Made by a program: the position numbers and the translations under genes
Shown: positions 6,701 to 11,851 of the stretch, one piece after another
How positions within the stretch are numbered: the first letter of the stretch is position 1
How the letters are laid out: each line of letters begins with the position of its first letter
Notes under the pieces: model-generated
Told to the model about the DNA's origin: nothing
The model's database searches: none
Seen by the model: the letters and a program-made list of their open reading frames with translations, nothing else
Source of the DNA: Acanthaster planci
Lineage: Eukaryota; Echinodermata; Asteroidea; Valvatida; Acanthasteridae
DNA length: 11,851 bases
Assembly: GCF_001949145.1 (NCBI RefSeq)
Contig: NW_019091427.1
Span: 1,505,206-1,517,056, forward strand
Direction: 5' to 3'

Positions 6701-6919
6701 CTATCGCGCAAAGTCAGTCTTTGTGGTTGATTTCAGTTGATTCGTTGTTCGCTCCGCTTCGCTCGTTGAGTATGCTTTTGATGTCGTCCATTTAAATATA
6801 TACGTTTTAAATTTGTTGTAGGTATGCTTTAGGTGTAGGTACTCGATCGTATAGTAACTTAAATTAGCTGCTATAACTAATTGAATAACTAGCTGAACGT
6901 ATTCTAGCACGGTTATCAT
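6701..6919 (-). CDS. Small N-terminally anchored membrane protein, 72 aa
   Basis: ATG 6919 is preceded by TTGTATTAA, giving the ATTAAATG junction seen at several starts. The first 25 residues are strongly hydrophobic (VLEYVQLVIQLVIAANLSYY), a signal anchor, followed by TIEYLHLKHTYNKFKTYIF and a polar tail. The 3' 91 bp overlap the 5' end of the interrupted gene in a different frame. The AANL-x-YYT-x-EYLHL motif is reminiscent of a small Polinton membrane protein. Coding status rests on start context, hydrophobic pattern and packing, since it is short. Confidence 0.6.
   Translation of the reverse strand: MITVLEYVQLVIQLVIAANLSYYTIEYLHLKHTYNKFKTYIFKWTTSKAYSTSEAERTTNQLKSTTKTDFAR
6749..6767 (-). 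repeat. GAGCGAAGCGGAGCGAAC repeat in two overlapping genes
   Basis: On the minus strand AACGAGCGAAGCGGAGCGAA lies close to the 5' end of the interrupted gene and, in another frame, in the C-terminal part of the 72-aa gene (SEAER). The same mirror-type repeat occurs elsewhere in the window. Confidence 0.75.
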
Positions 6920-7004
6920 TTAATACAAAGCAAATAAAATTTAGTTACAACCGAGCTATATCAGCCCAGCTGTAACAAAGTAAAGCAAATAAATAACTAC
7001 CTTT

Positions 7005-7637
7005 CTAGCGTTGAACTAAATAACTTACGGGCTGTTCGGTATTTAAAATTAGCTTGGTAAATTTCACGTCGCGTAGGTGTCTTTTAATCTCTTCTCTCTT
7101 TTCGTCCGGTACAACGTCATTCTCATCGAGACATTGGTCAAACGAATTACCATCCTTGCAGTGAAATATCGCGGTCCAAGCGGTATTCTCGCGAAAGTCT
7201 TTTAAAACGGAATTGTACTTTTGCGTTAGAAGCCAGCACGAATGAAGATAATGTCTACCGCTAAAAGCCATTTTAGACAACGCGCAAACTGAACCACTCT
7301 TAGACTTCTTTCGATATTTAATAAATTGATCGGCCGCGCAGTCGTCGATAATAAACAAAGTATTTATCCCATCGAATACTCTCTGATAAAGTTCAATCGC
7401 CTCATTTAGTTCTAGTCTTTCCCGATCTAGGTCACATAGGTAGACATTTTCGTCGGTGTATATCCACAGTCGTTCTAAATACGTTTTATTCTTAAAAAGG
7501 GTCGGGCAGATGATAACGATAGCTTCAAACGTAAAACGGTATTCCGTCTCTAAAAGATTTAAGATCCAGTTGGTCTTCCCCGATCCAGTCTTGCCCACGA
7601 TTAAGGCACAATGGGGATTTCTAAACATCTGACTCAT
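7005..7637 (-). CDS. ATP: A32/FtsK-HerA-type genome-packaging ATPase, 210 aa
   Basis: The protein begins with a strand and a perfect Walker A motif, GKTGSGKT (residues 15-22, codons 7572-7595), and has a Walker B motif TLFIIDD (~93-99) with two acidic residues. A conserved glutamine follows a hydrophobic strand (WLLTQKYN, Q139), and an arginine in the next helix (FREN, R149) is a possible arginine finger. This order and the length near 210 residues fit the small packaging ATPases of Polintons, virophages and adintoviruses, which drive viral DNA into capsids. Its ATG abuts the capsid gene's TAA (stop 7638-7640, start 7637), with the stop forming part of the start-proximal TATTAAATG box. The frame is intact. 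Confidence 0.95.
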   Translation of the reverse strand: MSQMFRNPHCALIVGKTGSGKTNWILNLLETEYRFTFEAIVIICPTLFKNKTYLERLWIYTDENVYLCDLDRERLELNEAIELYQRVFDGINTLFIIDDCAADQFIKYRKKSKSGSVCALSKMAFSGRHYLHSCWLLTQKYNSVLKDFRENTAWTAIFHCKDGNSFDQCLDENDVVPDEKREEIKRHLRDVKFTKLILNTEQPVSYLVQR

Positions 7638-7662
7638 TTAATAAACCAGACTTTTAAAATTT
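7638..7662 (-). promoter_or_regulatory. Class A promoter box for the ATPase gene
   Basis: AAATTTTAAAAGTCTGGTTT then ATTAA leads directly into ATG 7637. The core TTTTAAAAGTCT is identical to that before the 446-aa gene. It is embedded in the 3' end of the capsid gene and includes its stop codon. Confidence 0.55.
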
Positions 7663-8192
7663 CCGTCTTCTACCGTGAGTTGAGAATCCATTACTAGGAA
7701 TACGTACATCGTCAGCGGTCCTGTGGTTTCGGCCGTTCGTTCCATCTGTATAGAAATATCTCCTCCTCCACCGAGAGGCCGACCCGATCCGTGGGCAGAA
7801 TTATCGTCGGAACTTCTGAAGTCGAGCCACAAACCGTACTTGTCTTTTAGATAGTCTGCCATGTCTACCCCGATTAAATTTAGGTCTTTCGCTACCGCTC
7901 TCGCTGACTCGGTGTCCGAGTCTCCAAAATATTTAGTGACTTCATTCCAATGTTGATACTCAAACAGACCCTGCGAGTACAATTGATTTGGTTTCCCTTC
8001 AACCGTCACAACCGTTTTTGTGATGTGTGGATTGTAAAATTTTTGCGGGTTCTTGACCGCCGGTTCTCTAAACAGGACCAATACACCTTTTAGGCTTCTA
8101 ATACTCTGGTCGATGCTAATGTTCCATAGCGTGTCACTCTTGTTTACCGCTTGCTTCTTCCACGAGTGAATCCGGTCGAATAGGTAATACAT
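7638..8192 (-). pseudogene. MCP: Major capsid protein, C-terminal fragment (second jelly roll)
   Basis: This open frame carries the C-terminal half of a Polinton double-jelly-roll capsid protein: DRIHSW, then KSDTLWNISIDQSIRSLKGVLVLF, FYNPHITKTVVTVEGKPNQL and YSQGLFEYQHWNEVTKYFG. The 'KSDTLWNI....R..KG.L.LF', 'FYNP.I..V.VT.EG.PNQLY' and 'QGM..Y..W.E..KYF' strings are diagnostic in my recollection of this family. Although it opens with an ATG (8192), it is not an independent gene. It continues the N-terminal fragment after a frame change at the run of six A (8195-8200 on the plus strand as T6), and the two frames overlap by 49 bp. The heptamer is not in the phase needed for a canonical -1 slippery site, so a one-base indel is more likely than programmed shifting. 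Confidence 0.88.
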
Positions 8193-8863
8193 CGTTTTTT
8201 GTTTCTCAAGGTTTGCGCCAAGTCTCGATTGGTAACAACTTCGTATTCCAATGTCAGGTCTGAAATGGAGTACTCCGCGGCGGTATCTGTCGCGTTAACC
8301 ACTTTGTCGTGTCCGTTAAAAGTTAGTTGATATGTCAGAGGCTCTTTAAACCACGAAGGATAAAATGGGGTATGATCCGTCAACATCGGCGTGTCCAGTG
8401 GAATCGCATACCTGTTTTTAAAAGCGTCGGCAATTGCCTTGTCCTTACCGTCGTTTGCGGCGTCATTAGCATTGTCAGGCCCTAGACGTATCTTGGCTAC
8501 GTTTTCTTTCTCTAGTCCAAAGTACGCCATATTTTTGGTCTGCGACGGGGGTAACCAATTGTCCTTAAAATTGTGAAATACGTCAGCATCCAGGTAGCTT
8601 ATTTCTGAAACCAGGTTTCTCGCCACGTTGTTATAAACTGTCCGGTTGTCGTCCGAGGCGCCGTCTAGATCCAGTTTAAAAGCCAACTTTGCCGTACCGG
8701 GTACCATGACTTCGTCCATACCTAAAGCCGGAAATTTTACGTTCAACGTGTGACCCGCGGCTATAGTGCTCGGGTTGTGCGTAATGGTGACCTCGCGCCT
8801 TTAGCCTTTGATCGCGCGAGGAACTTTAAGTCTGCGACTTGGGTTAGGCTTTTTGGTGTACAT
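8144..8863 (-). pseudogene. MCP: Major capsid protein, N-terminal fragment with early in-frame stop
   Basis: The frame starting at ATG 8863 (box TATTATATAAAAGTAAG upstream) encodes a 20-residue basic leader (MYTKKPNPSRRLKV...), then hits TAA at 8801-8803 and continues open in the same frame to 8144. Beyond the stop come THNPSTIAAGHTLNVKFPAL, DEVMVPGTAKLAFKLDLDG, DKAIADAFKNRYAIPLD and SDLTLEYEVVTNRDLAQTLR, typical of the first jelly roll of Polinton capsid proteins. There is no ATG after the stop, only a TTG at 8744-8746 within a conserved strand. The last residues of this frame (from ~8192 down) are out-of-frame sequence; the family continues in the adjacent frame. The complete gene would span 7638-8863, about 408 codons. 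Two lesions in the most essential structural gene point to decay or assembly error. Confidence 0.85.
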
Positions 8864-8897
8864 CTTACTTTTATATAATAGTAACCTTATTTTAAAA
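8864..8897. promoter_or_regulatory. 34-bp divergent promoter between capsid and 113-aa genes
   Basis: Only 34 bp separate the minus-strand capsid ATG (8863) from the plus-strand ATG (8898). The minus half reads TATTATATAAAAGTAAG into ATG (class A). The plus half reads GTAACCTTATTTTAAAA into ATG (class B), nearly identical to GTAACTTATTTTAAA before the integrase ATG at 9278. Two start-proximal boxes back to back suggest paired expression. Confidence 0.6.
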
Positions 8898-9239
8898 ATG
8901 GCTAGTGCTTTGATGATGGTTGGAGGAGCAATAGTGAACGCCTTGGCATTCACAGGCTCAATTTTTTTATTTAGCAGTTTATCAAAAGATAACAACGTCG
9001 ACGAAGAACGAAAGCGTCACGACCTCGCGTTAGAACAATTGGCGCAAGCAAAACAAGAGTGGGAAAAAAACCGCGTACACCTGTTAGACTTTTTAAATGA
9101 ACGAAGGCAACAAAAACTCAGGAGCCAGCAGAAATTTGTAAACATAGACGAAGCCATACGAGATTATGCGTATGTTTGGATTATAGGTGGAACTGCGATA
9201 GTCGGGTCGTTGGCTTATCGGTACTCCCTTCGGTCGTAG
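8898..9239 (+). CDS. Conserved Polinton-type small protein, 113 aa
   Basis: I chose ATG 8898 over an upstream in-frame ATG (8808) because the upstream codons run through the capsid leader and promoter, and because of the class B box at 8881-8897. The N-terminus MASALMMVGGAIVNALAFTG is hydrophobic and matches the 'MIGGAIVNALAFTG.N.LFS.LS' start of a very recurrent Polinton protein. Then comes EERKRHDLALEQLAQAKQEW, a charged coiled-coil stretch, and LLDFLNERRQQKL ('LD..NE.LR.Q'). The C-terminus has a second hydrophobic segment (AYVWIIGGTAIVGSLAY, ~91-107). It is divergent from the capsid gene and followed by the integrase. Function unknown; conservation beside the capsid gene suggests a virion or assembly role. 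Confidence 0.85.
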   Translation: MASALMMVGGAIVNALAFTGSIFLFSSLSKDNNVDEERKRHDLALEQLAQAKQEWEKNRVHLLDFLNERRQQKLRSQQKFVNIDEAIRDYAYVWIIGGTAIVGSLAYRYSLRS

Positions 9240-9261
9240 CTCGCTACGCTCGCTCGATACG
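9229..9261. repeat. TAGCTCGCTACGCTCGCTCG repeat at gene boundary
   Basis: This is the reverse-complement form of the GAGCGTAGCGAG repeat. It overlaps the stop codon of the 113-aa gene (9237-9239) and fills the spacer before the integrase promoter box. Confidence 0.8.
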
Positions 9262-9277
9262 TGTAACTTATTTTAAA
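9262..9277 (+). promoter_or_regulatory. Class B promoter box for the integrase
   Basis: TGTAACTTATTTTAAA sits directly against ATG 9278. CTTATTTTAAA recurs in the same position before 8898 and before 5499 on the minus strand. Confidence 0.5.
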
Positions 9278-10282
9278 ATGGAGAGAGAATTTTCAAAGTT
9301 GTTTTACAGTCCACAGGGTTACTGGCGAGGAGAAAGTGCTGTCGGTCGCCTCCACGAAAAGACTGGTGCAGACAAATCGGTCGTCAGAAACTGGCTAAAA
9401 AAGCAGGCCGTTTGGCAAATATACTTACCAAAACCAAATTACGTACCCAGACCTACAATGTTGCAATCAGAATCGGTCGAACCTAATTACGCGCATCAAA
9501 TGGACATTTTGTATTTACCCTGGGACCGAGTTAAAAGAAAAACATTTAAGTACGCTTTAACCGTAGTAGACGTGGGTTCCCGGTATAAAGAAGCAGAACC
9601 GTTGACCAGTAAAACCGCCGAGCAAGTGAGTGAGGCAATAAAGAAAATTTACGAGCGATCACCTCTGACCTGGCCCAAATTCGTAATGGTAGACTCGGGA
9701 TCTGAATTCAAAGGCGAGTTTAAAAAGTTAATGACAAAAAATAAAGTACAAATTCAAGTGGGTGAACCTGGGGTACACAGATCTCAAGGAATTGTAGAAA
9801 GGTTTAACCGTACTTTAGCCGAAAGGTTATTTGGCCACCAATACGCTCAAGAAATGTTAAACGTGGGTGTGCGTAACGTGGAATGGGTGGAACGTTTGCC
9901 TCAAGTTATGAAATCGTTAAACGAGGAAAAAACGCGGTTAATCGATGTCGTTCATGCAGAAGCTATAAAATTAGCGAGCGGAGTGAAACAAACACCCAGT
10001 GCACCTGTAAGAACTACCCAAAGAGAACTTCCTCCAGACGCGATCGTTAGGTACCTTTATTACCCGGGCGAGCAAGAGGGCGGCACCGTCAGAAGGGCGG
10101 CAGATCCGATTTGGTCCGTGGACGTCTACCAAATTGAAAAGCGAACTAGTCAATTTAAACGGGTGAAAGGAAAACGCGTCAAAACGGGTCCAACTTTATA
10201 CTACCTTTTAAACGGCCCGAATAGGAGTTTCGTCAAAGAGGAACTTCAGGTAGTACCCGAAGACACCGAATTACCGGAGTAG
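9278..10282 (+). CDS. INT: Retrovirus-like rve/DDE integrase, 334 aa
   Basis: ATG 9278 is chosen because the class B box precedes it and MEREFSKLFYSPQGYWRG is the expected family start; an upstream ATG at 9176 would overlap the 113-aa gene. Residues ~8-50 form a helix-turn-helix-like N-terminal region (GYWRGESAVGRLHEKTGADK, VRNWLKKQAVWQIYLP). The catalytic core shows D76 (HQMDILYL), D139 (MVDSGSEFKGEF) and E174 (IVERFNRTL), a D..D(35)E spacing. The C-terminal ~275-330 segment (DPIWSVDVYQIEKR, YYLLNGPNRSFVKEELQVVP) is the SH3/chromodomain-like tail typical of Polinton integrases. It would join element ends to host DNA. The frame is intact with all catalytic residues. It is convergent with the polymerase, only 15 bp apart. 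Confidence 0.96.
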   Translation: MEREFSKLFYSPQGYWRGESAVGRLHEKTGADKSVVRNWLKKQAVWQIYLPKPNYVPRPTMLQSESVEPNYAHQMDILYLPWDRVKRKTFKYALTVVDVGSRYKEAEPLTSKTAEQVSEAIKKIYERSPLTWPKFVMVDSGSEFKGEFKKLMTKNKVQIQVGEPGVHRSQGIVERFNRTLAERLFGHQYAQEMLNVGVRNVEWVERLPQVMKSLNEEKTRLIDVVHAEAIKLASGVKQTPSAPVRTTQRELPPDAIVRYLYYPGEQEGGTVRRAADPIWSVDVYQIEKRTSQFKRVKGKRVKTGPTLYYLLNGPNRSFVKEELQVVPEDTELPE

Positions 10283-10293
10283 GTAATTTCCGT

Positions 10294-10312
10294 CAGCTCA
10301 CTTCGTTTGCTT
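10294..10312. repeat. Degenerate GAGCGAAGCGAG-like unit at the convergent gene end
   Basis: On the minus strand AGCAAACGAAGTGAGCTGA contains the polymerase stop codon (TGA, 10298-10300) and resembles the dispersed mirror repeat with two or three changes. The similarity is partial. Confidence 0.4.
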
Positions 10313-11851
10313 ATGCCCGTAAGCCAACGTATCGATTCCATTCGGTAATATGTAGCGCTTTGTATCTAAAGGTGACAAACTAAGTTTATTTTGTGAAATG
10401 GTGAACACTCGATGTTTATCCGATCTAAATAGTTGTTGTTTATTGCAATAATGCGTTTTGTCAAATAGGCAGCTTTTATACATTCCGTGGGTTAAGCTTT
10501 TCTCGGTTACTACCTTGGAAACCCCTTTCGCCTTCTTTAAATTGTGATCAGTGGTTAAGATCGAATACATTTTTGGCCTAATACAAACGGCTTCTAAAAT
10601 TGTTTTGCCACCAAATTTGTCTTTCATTTTGCCTATAACTTTTTTATTTTTGACGCTGTAAAGCGGATGATTGGGCGGGTAATTACTAAAGTCAAATAAA
10701 TTACGCTTTTCGTTTAGGTAACCAGTTAAATCGTCAGAGCTTCGCTCGATTTGAACAAATAGAGAATCAGTGTCTGTGTAAAGTAAATTTACTTTTTCAC
10801 CAAAAGTTGATTTTAGTTCGTTGTAGTAGAAATCGTACATTAACGTTTTTGAGATATCGAGAATACTTACACCGCAATAGATTGGCTTATTTAATTTTGT
10901 TTTGGTTCGGTACATCTCCACAAACGAAAGGGAACAGTCCTCAAATGGTACCGTCGATTTATAATTCGGTTTATAAGTTAATTTTTTGTATTTGTCTGCG
11001 TCTTGTACGTCCCTCAGTAAATGACCGTCAATTCGATATCCAACATTTTCCATCGTCTTGCCAAAGACCGAGTTGTTCATCAATTTGAAAAAGTCTTTCT
11101 CAAAATCAGACTTGGCCAATTTGCGCAATTTCGTGTTTTTGTCAATATAGCTTTTCATCCACGGCTTTTGACGGAAACGCAGTACCCGGTGAACTTCTTT
11201 GATCCACAACCCGAGTTTGAGATATTTTTGCAGTGTACGATAGTGAACCACGTATTTTTCTTTGGTGTCGAGAGTAGCCACGAGTTTGTCTACTGAGGTC
11301 ACTTGCTCGCCATTACCAATTAAATCCTGTTGGTAACTCGAAAGCCATTCGTTCGGTACCGACATATTTTCGGGTGCGAGTGGAAAGTCATTATGTTTGT
11401 CATGGTGACGTTCCGGGTAATCCATAGTAATCTCAAACATGTAACCGTAGTCGTCAGTTAGTCGCAACTCTTGGATGTAATAATAATTGAATTTTTCTAA
11501 GTCTGTTTCCCAGGTAAATTCCCCTACAGGCAGATATTTGCTCATCGCCCAGCCGTATAAATTATTTGCGTCTAAGTACATGATCTGTGACTCTGGCTTA
11601 TTCGGGTCGTAGTCGGGTAGTTTTGGATTATTGGCCTTTGCATATCGTTTGGCTCCCACAGAAGAAATCCCGCCTCTTTTGGCCCTTTCAAAGAACAAAT
11701 GCATGTCGATGTCTGTCAGTAGTTCCAATTGGATGTCAGAGTATTTTAAGAGGGCATCCCACGACAGGCCCGGCGCCGTATAATGGTTGGCTGGGTCAAG
11801 GCCGCAGTGTTGTTTACAGACTTTGCGGAAGTTCTCAAAAACAGCCGCTAA
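10298..11851 (-). CDS. POLB: Protein-primed family B DNA polymerase, C-terminal ~517 residues (N-terminus outside window)
   Basis: The frame is open to the right window edge, so this is the C-terminal part only. The first visible residues include HYTAPGLSWDALLKYSDIQL and ELLTDIDMHLFFERAKRGGI, typical of Polinton polymerases just before the palm. Polymerase motif A is MYLDANNLYGWAMSKYLP (catalytic Asp ~residue 94 of the visible part). Motif B is KLMNNSVFGKTMENV (~256-270). Motif C is YTDTDS (10763-10780). The K-x-Y motif is RPKMYSI (~425-431). All are intact. The enzyme copies the element using a terminal protein primer. The exonuclease and any terminal-protein domain would lie beyond 11851. 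One GAGCGAAGC-type unit (10737-10750) lies within the gene. Confidence 0.97.
   Translation of the reverse strand, partial: LAAVFENFRKVCKQHCGLDPANHYTAPGLSWDALLKYSDIQLELLTDIDMHLFFERAKRGGISSVGAKRYAKANNPKLPDYDPNKPESQIMYLDANNLYGWAMSKYLPVGEFTWETDLEKFNYYYIQELRLTDDYGYMFEITMDYPERHHDKHNDFPLAPENMSVPNEWLSSYQQDLIGNGEQVTSVDKLVATLDTKEKYVVHYRTLQKYLKLGLWIKEVHRVLRFRQKPWMKSYIDKNTKLRKLAKSDFEKDFFKLMNNSVFGKTMENVGYRIDGHLLRDVQDADKYKKLTYKPNYKSTVPFEDCSLSFVEMYRTKTKLNKPIYCGVSILDISKTLMYDFYYNELKSTFGEKVNLLYTDTDSLFVQIERSSDDLTGYLNEKRNLFDFSNYPPNHPLYSVKNKKVIGKMKDKFGGKTILEAVCIRPKMYSILTTDHNLKKAKGVSKVVTEKSLTHGMYKSCLFDKTHYCNKQQLFRSDKHRVFTISQNKLSLSPLDTKRYILPNGIDTLAYGHKQTK

Larger units (their letters stand above)
6189..6791 (-). 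pseudogene. Uncharacterised Polinton-type soluble protein, interrupted by an in-frame TGA
   Basis: ATG 6791 is preceded by TATATATTTAA, like other starts here. After 25 codons an in-frame TGA (6714-6716) interrupts, but the same frame then stays open for 174 more codons and has no other ATG near its 5' end. Downstream of the stop the protein is family-like: KKYLGKKFSIKEIEALSPKD, then FGKEIVKTLGYSIL, LNDDPIISQTMGRLL, YKYGVYLSPLTTMLITTKHL. I recall this combination ('YLG..YS...IE.LSP..Q..L...YE...G' and 'DL..DP.....L......YG..L.PL....T..H') from Polintons of aquatic animals. The C-terminal ~40 residues are S/E/N-rich, overlap the 160-aa gene, and may be extra to the family. A nonsense mutation is most likely; stop readthrough or a downstream non-ATG start are alternatives. 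Confidence 0.65.
1..11851. mobile_element. Polinton/Maverick-type element (partial, both ends outside window)
   Basis: The whole window is filled by genes of one self-replicating DNA transposon or endogenous virus: protein-primed DNA polymerase B, rve integrase, packaging ATPase, double-jelly-roll capsid protein, and accessory proteins of types I recall from invertebrate Polintons. Gene packing is very tight, with gaps of 0 to about 160 bp and several overlaps. No terminal inverted repeats or flanking host DNA are seen, and the polymerase and the first gene are both cut by the window edges, so the element is longer than the window. Adintovirus or polinton-like virus are alternative names for the same kind of entity. 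A free viral genome cannot be excluded, but three disrupted genes favour an integrated copy. Confidence 0.9.

Noticed and set aside
6714-6716. Alternative genetic code with TGA as an amino acid
   Set aside because: TGA ends the polymerase normally (10298-10300), other tryptophans are TGG, and the capsid gene is broken by TAA, so a code change does not explain the set of breaks.
8186-8204. Programmed -1 ribosomal frameshift at the capsid A-run
   Set aside because: In the upstream frame the run reads AAC-AAA-AAA-CGA, so AAAAAAC is not in X-XXY-YYZ phase. I noticed no obvious downstream stem, and the gene also has an independent nonsense codon, so mutation or error is simpler.
8801-8995. Minus-strand 64-codon frame ending at the TAA upstream of the capsid fragment
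   Set aside because: Its first 44 codons are antisense to the 113-aa gene and cross the divergent promoter. Only the last 20 codons, from ATG 8863, make sense, as the capsid leader before the premature stop.
9971-10153. Minus-strand 60-codon frame
   Set aside because: Antisense to the integrase C-terminal domain, with no start context and no family pattern.
9278-10282. Integrase from an LTR retrotransposon or retrovirus
   Set aside because: There is no reverse transcriptase, gag or LTR. The N-terminal GYWRG region, the ELQVVP-type tail and the neighbouring protein-primed polymerase match Polintons.
10807-11296. Two plus-strand frames of ~90 codons
   Set aside because: Antisense to conserved polymerase palm motifs; shadows of that gene.

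Overview
The window reads as most of one Polinton/Maverick-type element (polintovirus/adintovirus-like). The supporting genes are a protein-primed family B DNA polymerase, a retrovirus-like (rve/DDE) integrase, an A32/FtsK-HerA-type packaging ATPase and a broken double-jelly-roll major capsid protein. Around them sit several small membrane or coiled-coil proteins of the kind I recall from Polintons of cnidarians and other aquatic invertebrates. No terminal inverted repeat, target-site duplication or host gene is visible, so both element ends lie outside the window. The host cannot be named from this sequence alone. All identifications are by reading motifs; no search was run.

Layout. 1-2651 (+): two tandem paralogues sharing a C-terminal domain (the first cut by the window edge), then a membrane/coiled-coil protein. 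2652-2813: a repeat-containing spacer and promoter. 2814-4154 (+): a large conserved Polinton-type protein with a Pro-rich tail and C-terminal anchor. 4177-4208: a hairpin between convergent genes. 4219-8863 (-): a long block with a 426-aa membrane protein, four small proteins (three with hydrophobic segments, one a nonsense-interrupted soluble protein), the ATPase and the capsid gene. 8864-8897: a 34-bp divergent promoter. 8898-10282 (+): a small conserved protein, then the integrase. 10298-11851 (-): the C-terminal part of the polymerase, running off the right edge.

How the genes fit together. Polymerase and integrase would copy and insert the element. ATPase and capsid protein would package it. 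The many single-span membrane proteins suggest a virion with a lipid component, or a membrane-associated assembly or entry step; this is inference. The maturation protease usual in Polintons is not seen here.

State of the copy. The coding set is not fully intact. The capsid gene carries an in-frame TAA near its 5' end and a one-base frame break at an A6 run. A 200-codon gene carries an internal TGA. The second paralogue has its only plausible ATG in another frame. Polymerase (as far as seen), integrase, ATPase and most accessory genes are open. This fits an endogenous copy beginning to decay, or sequencing errors at a few sites. Nearly every gene has an A/T-rich box running into its ATG (TTTAAAATG, TATTAAATG or TAAATG types), and mirror-symmetric GAGCGAAGCGAG-type repeats are scattered in spacers and coding sequence.
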